6,851 bases of DNA, from positions 1-6,851 of the forward strand of contig CAZOKO010000119.1 in NCBI GenBank assembly GCA_964580455.1. The letters run 5' to 3'. A program made the translations under genes and the position numbers. Below are positions 1 to 5,600 of the stretch, piece by piece. How positions within the stretch are numbered: position 1 is the first letter of the stretch; the number at the start of each line of letters is the position of its first letter. A model generated the notes under the pieces. It made no database searches. It was not told the DNA's origin and saw only the letters and a list, made by a program, of their open reading frames with translations. The DNA comes from CAZOKO01 sp964580455 (GTDB taxonomy: Bacteria; Desulfobacterota; WTBG01).

Positions 1-53
1 GGATCGATACTAAAGCAGCCTAACCCTGTGTCCATTTTTTCGGGGGAAGATCA
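1..53 (+). mobile_element. Probable right end of an IS3-family insertion sequence (partial, cut by window edge)
   Basis: Positions 29-53 start TGTCCATTTTTTCGGGGG and end GATCA. This resembles the terminal inverted repeats of IS3-family (IS150-like) elements, which read inward from TGA and finish near TGGACA; the reverse complement here runs from TGATCTTCCCCC to TGGACA. Just inside it, one frame (bases 3-23) reads IDTKAA followed by TAA, which could be the last residues of a transposase OrfB. Only one end is visible, no transposase domain can be read, and no target duplication can be tested. The call rests on remembered terminus patterns and is moderate at best. Confidence 0.42.
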
Positions 54-163
54 ACCACCTCCACTAATATTAACCACATTTTCTGTTACTTTTAAGTTAA
101 TTAACGTCTCAGAAATTATACAACCTATTGCAAACTAAGGAGTATTTTGAGGCTGGCAGGCTT

Positions 164-526
164 TCACCTTTCTTCGTCGTTCCCCTTCAGCAATCCAACA
201 GCGAGTGAAGAGGTTATTCCAACTGTATTCCCGGCAGAACCTATCGGAAACAAATATTCATACAATCCCTCAGACACTGAAGTACTGAAGATTCGAACAA
301 TCGAAGGAACCAGAACAAGAACAAATAAAGTAAAAAAGCCCACTCCCCCAATAAAAGCAAAAAACGAAGAAGAGTTTCTAAATGACCTTCCACTAAGCAA
401 TAATCTATTTATACCTTTACCTAAAGCATAGGGAATAAAAAAAGATAAGCCAATCCACAGTGGCAATAGAACTAAAGTTATAGCCAGTTGAACAATTTCA
501 CCTGCACCAACAGTTATATTCCCCAT
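164..526 (-). CDS. Small putative membrane protein, unknown function
   Basis: 120 codons from ATG to TGA; no family recognised. Two strong hydrophobic stretches, about residues 11-35 (QLAITLVLLPLWIGLSFFIP region) and 54-79 (FFAFIGGVGFFTLFVLVLVP region), look like transmembrane helices separated by a basic loop (KGINRLLLSGRSFR). A weaker third hydrophobic stretch lies near 93-113, before a charged tail. The region before the ATG has no clear Shine-Dalgarno sequence, which lowers confidence. A competing reading frame lies on the opposite strand (147-431, TTG start, with AAGGAG at 137-142). I prefer the minus-strand frame because it is longer and has plausible helix-loop-helix organisation, while the plus-strand product is low-complexity and polar, as expected of an antisense shadow. 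The gene stands alone between the IS-like end and a long intergenic stretch. Confidence 0.42.
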   Translation of the reverse strand: MGNITVGAGEIVQLAITLVLLPLWIGLSFFIPYALGKGINRLLLSGRSFRNSSSFFAFIGGVGFFTLFVLVLVPSIVRIFSTSVSEGLYEYLFPIGSAGNTVGITSSLAVGLLKGNDEER

Positions 527-976
527 ATTACTAAACTATCAAACCTAATAGCTAAATGTCAAATCAAATCCTCACCTTGCTCTACCTTTACCTTCAGACT
601 AATCTATGGTTTGAGACCCGTATGCTCTTTCATTAAGATCCAATTAGCAGATTAAGTAAAAACTTTATAAATCCTTTCGTTTTCCCTTGACTTTTTATGC
701 TATTAATGAGAAACTAATATATTTAAAGGTACAGGTTCAAAATCTGGTGAGATAAATATTCTAACTTAATTAGAACTTGCCTGGCGGCTTATTGTTTACT
801 TTATAACTTCTTATCTCATCCCTTTTCCATAAAAACTACTTGGTGAGCGAGAGCATGCCGGGGTAGGGGATAGGTGTATGAGGATTTAGCATTAGGATCA
901 GGCAATTTATTTCTGGTTAATAAGCTGGATTGTGATCTCAGGATATAGTGAGCTTTATGTTGTAGCCCAATGAGAC
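527..976. other. Long intergenic region with no recognisable gene
   Basis: About 450 AT-rich bases between the putative membrane protein and rpsU. I see no ORF with a credible ribosome binding site, no tRNA or other RNA I can fold with confidence, and no strong terminator. Weak promoter-like words occur: TTGCCT at 777-782 with TATAAC at 802-807 (19-nt spacing), and TATAGT at 944-949 without a good -35. Either could serve rpsU, but neither is convincing. Confidence 0.5.
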
Positions 977-988
977 AGAAAGGGGTGA
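977..988 (+). promoter_or_regulatory. Shine-Dalgarno sequence that fixes the TTG start of rpsU
   Basis: AGAAAGGGGTGA closely resembles the anti-16S consensus AGGAGGTGA. Its AGGGG core (981-985) sits 9 nt before the TTG at 995-997. The TGA at 986-988 is an in-frame stop for rpsU, so no start further upstream is possible. Confidence 0.75.
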
Positions 989-994
989 TTAATA

Positions 995-1180
995 TTGACT
1001 TTAGTCAGGCTTGGTGAAAACGAGCCCTTTGAAAGTGCCCTAAGAAGATTTAAGCGGCAATGTGTGAAAGCGGGTATTTTTACGGAGGTGCGAAAGAGAA
1101 GGTACTATGAAAAGCCTAGTATCAGGAAACGAAGAAAGAAGTTATCTGCAAAACGGCAAGCTTTGAAGAAGGAGTTTTAA
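995..1180 (+). CDS. rpsU: 30S ribosomal protein S21
   Basis: 61 aa, small and strongly basic, a component of the small ribosomal subunit that acts near the 3' end of 16S rRNA in translation initiation. The family signature is clear: GENEPFESALRRFKRQC near the N-terminus, then KAGIFTEVRKRRYYEKPS, then a Lys/Arg-rich tail. This matches S21 (ENEPF..ALRRFKR, then RR..YEKP) in order and spacing, and the length is normal for the family. The start is TTG, the only start compatible with the in-frame TGA at 986-988 and the good Shine-Dalgarno at 981-985. No yqeY/gatB-like or primase gene is visible next to it. If the duplicated 55 nt across the N gap is collapsed, the next gene begins 64 nt downstream with no terminator visible between them, so cotranscription is possible. 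Confidence 0.93.
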   Translation: MTLVRLGENEPFESALRRFKRQCVKAGIFTEVRKRRYYEKPSIRKRRKKLSAKRQALKKEF

Positions 1181-1181
1181 A

Positions 1182-1236
1182 ACTTATCCCATCAAAAAGC
1201 AAGTTCATACCAATCAATTCAATTATTATAAAAGGG
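1182..1236 (+). repeat. First copy of an exact 55-nt duplication flanking the assembly gap
   Basis: Begins ACTTATCCCATC and ends TTATAAAAGGG; identical over 55 nt to 1337-1391. The copy runs right up to the first N. It is best read as a contig-end overlap rather than a biological repeat. Confidence 0.95.
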
Positions 1237-1336
1237 NNNNNNNNNNNNNNNNNNNNNNNNNNNNNNNNNNNNNNNNNNNNNNNNNNNNNNNNNNNNNNNN
1301 NNNNNNNNNNNNNNNNNNNNNNNNNNNNNNNNNNNN
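1237..1336. other. Assembly gap of exactly 100 N
   Basis: One hundred undetermined bases, the conventional length for a gap of unknown size. Both flanks carry the same 55 nt, so the true missing sequence may be zero and the real chromosome shorter here by 155 nt. Confidence 0.98.
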
Positions 1337-1391
1337 ACTTATCCCATCAAAAAGCAAGTTCATACCAATCAATTCAATTATTATAAAAGGG
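1337..1391 (+). repeat. Second copy of the 55-nt duplication flanking the assembly gap
   Basis: Identical to 1182-1236 and starts at the first base after the Ns. Its last bases run into the G-run that serves as ribosome binding site for the next gene. Confidence 0.95.
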
Positions 1392-1394
1392 GGG
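1389..1394 (+). promoter_or_regulatory. G-run ribosome binding site of the cysteine-rich protein gene
   Basis: Six G in a row, preceded by AAAA, end 5 nt before the ATG at 1400. This is an unusual pure-G Shine-Dalgarno rather than AGGAGG. A homopolymer next to a contig end may also be length-miscalled. Confidence 0.55.
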
Positions 1395-1399
1395 AAATT

Positions 1400-1996
1400 A
1401 TGGTTAGGAGATTACATGGAAAAAGTTTGCTAGGAATTGTTTTTATGTTTACCACCTGCCTTGTTTTATCCTGTATTTCTTCTGCCTTTGCTCAGTGCCC
1501 CCCTGACACTATCCCATGCACTGGTTTCCCTGGTTGGTGTTGTTCTAGTGAAATATACTGTGAGGATCCAACTCCCCCGGATTGCCAACTTATTGCTGGA
1601 ACTACAACCACTAGTGCTGCTGCAACCACAACTGTTAACCCTGACTGTACTTCAGATGAATGGGATTGTGGAGATGGTACATGTTGCCCCCTTTGGGCCT
1701 CTTGCTGTAAAGGGGATTGTTGTGATAGAGAGAATGAGGTTTGTGACAATGGTCAATGCAGAGCAAAATGTTCCCTTTACCAAATCTATGGCGAAGACTC
1801 TGCAGAAGTTGAACTGTTGAGAACATTTCGTGACAAGGTGCTGAGCCTAACACCTGAAGGTCAAGCAATCATAGAGCTATACTACCAGTGGAGTCCTGTG
1901 ATAGTCAGAGCAATGGAAGAGGATGAGGAGTTTCGGGAGCAGGCGAAGGGAATGGTTGATGGGGTTTTAGAATTGATTACGGAAGAAGCAGAGTAG
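1400..1996 (+). CDS. Exported cysteine-rich protein with CFI-box-like C-terminal domain
   Basis: 198 aa. Residues 1-31 form a signal peptide: basic MVRRLHGK, a hydrophobic core, and a likely cut after SAFA. The VLSC at 22-25 is a poor alternative lipobox. The mature part begins with a disulfide-type region: C33, C40, CC47-48, C54 and C62, then a Thr/Ala linker (68-78), then a second module with C83, C90, CC95-96, CC102-103, CC107-108, C115 and C120. The paired-Cys spacing recalls granulin-like or small extracellular knot domains, but I cannot assign a family. From C124 the sequence CSLYQIYGEDSAEVELLRTF and the following FRDKVL, TPEG and LYYQWSP words match the CFI-box C-terminal domain (C.. 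..YG.....V..LR.FRD..L...G...... LYY..SP) of secreted proteins, function unknown. An acidic helix (EEDEEF) closes it. It is probably periplasmic or cell-surface. Its start has a G-rich ribosome site and it is followed by a terminator. Confidence 0.85.
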   Translation: MVRRLHGKSLLGIVFMFTTCLVLSCISSAFAQCPPDTIPCTGFPGWCCSSEIYCEDPTPPDCQLIAGTTTTSAAATTTVNPDCTSDEWDCGDGTCCPLWASCCKGDCCDRENEVCDNGQCRAKCSLYQIYGEDSAEVELLRTFRDKVLSLTPEGQAIIELYYQWSPVIVRAMEEDEEFREQAKGMVDGVLELITEEAE

Positions 1997-2021
1997 ATTA
2001 TTCAACTATACAGGTTATCTG

Positions 2022-2049
2022 AAAGGCAGGGTTTAGGCTCTGCCTTTTT
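2022..2049 (+). terminator. Rho-independent terminator after the cysteine-rich protein gene
   Basis: The stem AAAGGCAGGG (2022-2031) pairs with CTCTGCCTTT (2038-2047), including one G-T pair, around the loop TTTAGG, and runs into TTTTT (2045-2049). It lies 25 nt after the TAG stop. On the minus strand the same hairpin is followed by only three T, so it would be a weak terminator for transcripts arriving from copA. Confidence 0.85.
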
Positions 2050-2162
2050 CTCTGGTGTACCCATATATTGTATGTCGGAAATTATACCAAACAGTTTAAC
2101 CTACGACCATAAATGTGAGTAGTTAGGATCCGAAATAGTATTCAAGGATACAAAATCAAATA

Positions 2163-4631
2163 TTAACTCCGGAATGCTGATTCAATGCTTAATCTTTTTA
2201 GTGTTAAGGAATTGGTGACTACGAAAAGTGAACTTATAGCCATGGCAGACATGCCAATAACAGGATGAAGCAATCCCATGACGGCAACCGGTATGGCTAT
2301 TAGATTATAGAAAAATGCCCAGAAAAGATTCTGCTTGATCTTCCTGAAGGTGTTATGAGAAAGTTTTACCGATGATACTACAGCACTTAGCTGTCCTCTA
2401 ACCAGGGTAATATCAGAAGATTCGATAGCAATATCGGTTCCCGTTCCAAGGGCAATCCCCACATTTGCCTGGGTCAGCGCCGGTGCATCGTTAATACCGT
2501 CCCCCACCATGGCAACCATCCCCAGTTTATCCTGCAACCTCTTAATCTCTTCAACTTTATCCCCGGGCATCACTTCTGCCAGAACCCTTTCAATACCTAC
2601 TTTTTCAGCAACAGCTCTGCCTGTTCTTTCATTATCACCTGTAATCATAACAGTTTCAAACCCCATCCCACTCAACTCTTTAATTGCATCGATAGAATCT
2701 TCTTTAAGCGTGTCTGCAACAGCAATAACTCCAGCTGGTTTACCAGCAACTGCCACTAACATTACTGTCTTGGCTTCGTCTTCCAATCTCTCAAATGAAT
2801 TTTTCATGGTATCAAGAGATACCCGAGATTGGTGCATAAGTTTTGGACTTCCTATCAGGACTTCATCTCCATTTATCTTCCCTCTCACACCCTGTCCGGT
2901 AACTGCTTCAAATCCCTCAAGTCCATTGAGCTTTAATCCTCTCCCTTTTGCTTCATTTACAATTGCTTGACCCAGTGGATGCTCGGAACCCGCTTCAATT
3001 GAACCGGCAATTCTCAACAGTTCATTCTCGTCAAAACCATCACCAGGCACAATATCGGTCACCCCAGGTTTTCCGCTGGTGATAGTACCCGTCTTGTCAA
3101 AAACGATGGCTTTAACATCTTGAAGAGTCTGGATGGCTTCTCCGCGACGGATAAGGATGCCTTTTTCTGCTCCCATCCCGCTTCCAACCATCAGCGCAGT
3201 AGGGGTTGCCAGACCCAGCGCACAGGGACAGGCGATCACCAGCACCGTAATGGCAGCAAAAAGGGCGAGTGCAATAATTCCCAGAGAGGGATTTACCCAG
3301 GGGAGATAGTGCTGTGCCTTGTTAGCAATAGTTGTAAAAAAATCCGGAAATATAAGCCAGGCAGCAAAGGTTAAAACTGCAATGGCAATAATTGTTGGGA
3401 CAAAGAAATAAGTGATTCGGTCAGCAAATTCCTGGATAGGAACTTTTGTCCCCTGACACTCTTCTACCATCTTGATAACCTGGGAGAGAAAGGTGTCTTT
3501 GCCAACTTTGGTTGCCTTCACGTTGAGCAGCCCCTGCTGATTTAAAGTAGCACCGATAACTTCATCCCCTTCCTTCTTTTCAACTGGCATTGACTCACCG
3601 GTTGCCATAGATTCATCAATACTGCTCTCTCCATTTGCTACCACTCCATCGGTGGGAATTTTCTCCCCCGGTCTAATTATCATAACATCTCCAACCTGAA
3701 CCTTTTCAATGGGTACTTCAACCTCTTCCCCCTCAACCAGAATGCGGGCACTTTTGGCTTCAAGCTTCAAGAGTTTTTTAATCGCCTGTGAAGCTCTCCC
3801 TCTCGCCATGGTTTCTAAATATCTTCCTATAAGATGAAAAGCCAGGATCATGGCTGCAGGCATGGCGAAACTTGGTATATTAACGAAAAAGGAGGCTATA
3901 GTAATAATATAGGATGCAAAAACGCCCAGAAAAATGAGGGCATCCATATTGGGATTCAAATGGATCAACCCTTTAATAGCTGATTTATTAGTCTTATGAC
4001 CCGCCCAGAAAACCACAGGGGTAGCAAGGAAGAACATAATTAAATTGTGGTAGAGATGGAGAAAATGAATGTGCGAAAACCACATCACCAGCATGATCAC
4101 TAACATAGGACCGGTAAAGGACCAGGCAATAATCAGTCTATTCCTTGCCTCCTTAACCTTTTTCACGTCCTCATCTTCTTTTCCCTCTCCCTCCCTGGTT
4201 ATCGCTTTCTCTTCCTCCTTAACAAAAAAACCAATATTGCTTATTGTTTCCTTTAAATCATCCATCCCTATTTTATTGGGTAAATATTCAATGGTTGCCT
4301 TTTCTGTTGCGAGATTAACATGTGCCTGCATCACCCCAGCTAATTTATTTAATGTCCTCTCCACTCGTGACGAACATGCAGCACAGTTCATGCCCCCAAT
4401 CGGCAAAATGACTTTCTCAGACTTCACTTCATAGCCCATATTCTTAATAGCATCTATAAAAGTGAGTTCATCAGCATCATCAGGGTTAAATGTAATCATA
4501 GCCTTTCCCGTAGCCAGATTTACATGAACTTCATCTACTCCGGCTATTTTTTTTAAACCTCTTTCCACCCTTGACGAACAAGCGGCACAGGTCATACCTC
4601 CAACCTGCAAATCTATCCTCTTTTTTTCCAT
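2163..4631 (-). CDS. copA: Cu(I)-translocating P1B-type ATPase (copper exporter)
   Basis: 822 aa, full length. Uses ATP to pump Cu(I) out of the cytoplasm across the inner membrane. Two N-terminal heavy-metal-associated domains carry GGMTCAAC (C15, C18) and GGMNCAAC (C83, C86). An acidic/basic linker (about 137-165) leads to the first helices; a His-rich loop HIHFLHLYH lies at 187-195. Other motifs are TGES (344-347, actuator), CPC (468-470) in the ion-binding helix, DKTGT (512-516, phosphorylated D512), SEHP (549-552, nucleotide domain), TGDN (664-667) and GDGINDAP (710-717). YN (775-776) and MAISS (797-801) in the last two helices, together with CPC, are the Cu(I) signature of subclass P1B-1. 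All catalytic residues are present, with no frameshift. The start ATG has GAGGAA 6 nt upstream. It is last in a run of four minus-strand genes and follows a CopZ-like chaperone. Silver is a possible second substrate. Confidence 0.97.
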   Translation of the reverse strand: MEKKRIDLQVGGMTCAACSSRVERGLKKIAGVDEVHVNLATGKAMITFNPDDADELTFIDAIKNMGYEVKSEKVILPIGGMNCAACSSRVERTLNKLAGVMQAHVNLATEKATIEYLPNKIGMDDLKETISNIGFFVKEEEKAITREGEGKEDEDVKKVKEARNRLIIAWSFTGPMLVIMLVMWFSHIHFLHLYHNLIMFFLATPVVFWAGHKTNKSAIKGLIHLNPNMDALIFLGVFASYIITIASFFVNIPSFAMPAAMILAFHLIGRYLETMARGRASQAIKKLLKLEAKSARILVEGEEVEVPIEKVQVGDVMIIRPGEKIPTDGVVANGESSIDESMATGESMPVEKKEGDEVIGATLNQQGLLNVKATKVGKDTFLSQVIKMVEECQGTKVPIQEFADRITYFFVPTIIAIAVLTFAAWLIFPDFFTTIANKAQHYLPWVNPSLGIIALALFAAITVLVIACPCALGLATPTALMVGSGMGAEKGILIRRGEAIQTLQDVKAIVFDKTGTITSGKPGVTDIVPGDGFDENELLRIAGSIEAGSEHPLGQAIVNEAKGRGLKLNGLEGFEAVTGQGVRGKINGDEVLIGSPKLMHQSRVSLDTMKNSFERLEDEAKTVMLVAVAGKPAGVIAVADTLKEDSIDAIKELSGMGFETVMITGDNERTGRAVAEKVGIERVLAEVMPGDKVEEIKRLQDKLGMVAMVGDGINDAPALTQANVGIALGTGTDIAIESSDITLVRGQLSAVVSSVKLSHNTFRKIKQNLFWAFFYNLIAIPVAVMGLLHPVIGMSAMAISSLFVVTNSLTLKRLSIESAFRS

Positions 4632-4671
4632 CTTAGTTCCTCATACCATAATTAATCTAGAGAAATAAAAA

Positions 4672-4699
4672 ATATTATCTGGTTACCTACAATACTCAA
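4672..4699 (-). promoter_or_regulatory. Candidate promoter for copA
   Basis: On the minus strand, TTGAGT (4694-4699) is followed after 16 nt by TAATAT (4672-4677), which would place the start of transcription about 35 nt before the copA ATG. The position is sensible: between the inverted palindromes and copA. I found no clear CsoR or CueR operator, so copper control is not shown by the sequence. Confidence 0.4.
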
Positions 4700-4714
4700 A
4701 TTGTCTATTAGTTC

Positions 4715-4798
4715 CTGGATCCCTGCTTTCGCAGGGATGACAGACAAGGATGGAACTGATTGAAAAAACATGTCATTCCCGCACAAGCGGGAATCCAG
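4715..4798. repeat. REPIN-like pair of inverted 28-nt palindromic repeats
   Basis: Two copies of one 28-nt unit lie in opposite orientation, at 4715-4742 and 4771-4798, with 28 nt between them. Each unit is itself a hairpin: ATCCCTGC-TTTC-GCAGGGAT (4719-4738) and ATTCCCGC-ACAA-GCGGGAAT (4775-4794). Flanks are shared (CTGG before and GACA after the stem). The organisation, two REP-type palindromes facing each other, is that of REPIN or MITE-like elements. The family is of the CATTCCCGC-type palindromes common between genes in many environmental bacterial genomes. Confidence 0.8.
4763..4794 (-). terminator. Possible weak terminator formed by one palindrome
   Basis: Read on the minus strand, the 8-bp GC-rich stem at 4775-4794 is followed by GACATG and then six T (4768-4763). 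The 6-nt gap before the T-run is longer than in typical intrinsic terminators, so this would be weak. It would separate the copZ transcript from copA. Confidence 0.3.
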
Positions 4799-4861
4799 TA
4801 TTGTTAATAATTTCATCAGGGCATACAACTGGAGATTTCCGGATAATCAGAAAACACTATT

Positions 4862-5077
4862 TCAGTCTTCCTTAACCCGGTAGCCTTCTTCAATGATAGC
4901 AGACTCCATTTCACTTAAACTTATACTATCATCGTCATAAACAACCTGTGCTCTTTTATCCTCGAGGGAAACCTGAACCTCCTTTACTCCCTTACATGCA
5001 CTCAGGGCATTAGTTGCTGCTTTAATACAGTGTTCACAAGACATTCCATAAACTGGTATTGTAACTGTTTTTTCCAT
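4862..5077 (-). CDS. copZ: CopZ-like copper chaperone (single HMA domain)
   Basis: 71 aa, essentially one heavy-metal-associated domain (ferredoxin-like fold). The metal site is YGMSCEHC with C14 and C17, followed by a helix (IKAATNAL). The remaining pattern, GVKEVQVSLEDKRAQVVYDD and then a second helix ending EEGYRV, is that of the CopZ/Atx1 family. The protein would carry Cu(I) in the cytoplasm and hand it to the N-terminal domains of the ATPase encoded next. The ATG has AGGGGGAT just upstream. It ends 230 nt before copA, across the inverted palindromes, and starts 51 nt after the unknown gene before it. Another soft metal cannot be excluded from sequence alone, but the neighbouring copA makes copper by far the likeliest. 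Confidence 0.88.
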   Translation of the reverse strand: MEKTVTIPVYGMSCEHCIKAATNALSACKGVKEVQVSLEDKRAQVVYDDDSISLSEMESAIIEEGYRVKED

Positions 5078-5128
5078 GATATCCCCCTATTCATATTCCA
5101 AAGTTATTTAAAAACTCTCTGATTCCTT

Positions 5129-5530
5129 TCACTCCCCATCTATCATAGAGAGTACCCTATAATCATTTACTACTCTTTCTATCAGCGCTTTCCTCTGTTT
5201 CTTTGCTTTTGAATTGAGATATTTCTCTCTTACATCCTCGTCTTCCATACTTCTTTTAAGCTCTCCTTCTAAGTCGTCAAGGTCATTTATCGCTATCAAA
5301 GAGTCAATGCTTTTGAAAGCCTTGAGGGAAGGATTGTCGAATGATAATTTTTTGCATTCTGCTTCACCCCCGGCAGGGATACAGCAGGGTTTTAGCCCCT
5401 TGGCATCACAGGGCTTGCTTCCGACAAAGTAGAGATTGCCATCCTTCACCCTGGCAATGGTTGGGATTAACAAATCAATAAACCACCCTGTTTCAAACAT
5501 GAAATAATATCCATCCGCTAGCTTATCCAC
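5129..5530 (-). CDS. Protein of unknown function with four cysteines
   Basis: 133 aa; I recognise no family. It begins with an aromatic and hydrophobic stretch (YYFMFETGWFIDLLIPTIA, 8-26) that does not look like a full signal peptide. A cysteine region follows, GSKPCDAKGLKPCCIPAGG and then C59 (C41, C49, C50, C59), which could bind a metal or Fe-S cluster. The last 55 residues are charged and predicted helical, with many Lys, Glu and Asp. The start is GTG: a TGA lies directly upstream in frame, AGAGGG (5536-5541) is 5 nt before the GTG, and the nearby ATG at 5532-5534 is out of frame and stops at once. The first internal ATG (residue 11) is an alternative start. It sits 70 nt after the reductase-like gene and 51 nt before the CopZ-like gene, all in one direction, so a metal-related role is possible but unproven. 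Confidence 0.75.
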   Translation of the reverse strand: MDKLADGYYFMFETGWFIDLLIPTIARVKDGNLYFVGSKPCDAKGLKPCCIPAGGEAECKKLSFDNPSLKAFKSIDSLIAINDLDDLEGELKRSMEDEDVREKYLNSKAKKQRKALIERVVNDYRVLSMIDGE

Positions 5531-5535
5531 TCATT

Positions 5536-5541
5536 CCCTCT
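5536..5541 (-). promoter_or_regulatory. Ribosome binding site supporting the GTG start of the unknown gene
   Basis: AGAGGG on the minus strand, 5 nt upstream of GTG 5530-5528. A TGA overlaps the spacer in frame, so translation cannot begin further upstream. Confidence 0.6.
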
Positions 5542-5546
5542 TTTGT

Positions 5547-5597
5547 TTTAAACCACAAAGTGCACGGAGAAAAACAAACTAACCTCTGTGGTTTAAA
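5547..5597. repeat. Inverted pair of CCACAGAG-type repeats between two genes
   Basis: TTTAAACCACA (5547-5557) is a perfect 11-bp inverted match of TGTGGTTTAAA (5587-5597), with 29 nt between. Each arm continues as a degenerate member of the same repeat family (AAACCACAAAGTGCACGGAG on the left; AAACCACAGAGG when the right arm is read on the other strand). It fills nearly the whole 70-nt space between the reductase-like gene and the next gene. It lacks a T-run and has a long loop, so it is not a typical terminator. Confidence 0.75.
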
Positions 5598-5600
5598 GGG

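Noticed and set aside
147..431. Plus-strand frame of 94 codons with TTG start and AAGGAG upstream
   Set aside because: It overlaps the antisense membrane-protein frame almost entirely, and the product is polar and low-complexity with no recognisable fold. Kept only as a finding about the ambiguity.
687..692. TTGACT as a possible plus-strand promoter -35
   Set aside because: No reasonable -10 lies at 16-18 nt; TAATAT comes only after 22 nt.
734..744. GGTTCAAAATC, resembling a tRNA T-arm
   Set aside because: The flanking bases do not form a T-stem, and no acceptor, D or anticodon arm could be placed.
1437..1868. Other frames inside the cysteine-rich protein gene, on both strands
   Set aside because: They lie within a gene with signal peptide, ribosome site and terminator, and lack their own ribosome sites or domains.
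2509..4434. Plus-strand open frames opposite copA
   Set aside because: Antisense shadows of a clearly real 822-aa ATPase; their products are Ser/Pro/Ile-rich with no domains.
5532..5534. ATG two bases upstream of the GTG as start of the unknown gene
   Set aside because: It is in another frame and reaches a stop after three codons.
5547..5597. 11-bp inverted repeat as a terminator of the reductase-like gene
   Set aside because: The loop is 29 nt and no T-run follows; the arms are better explained as two copies of a dispersed repeat.
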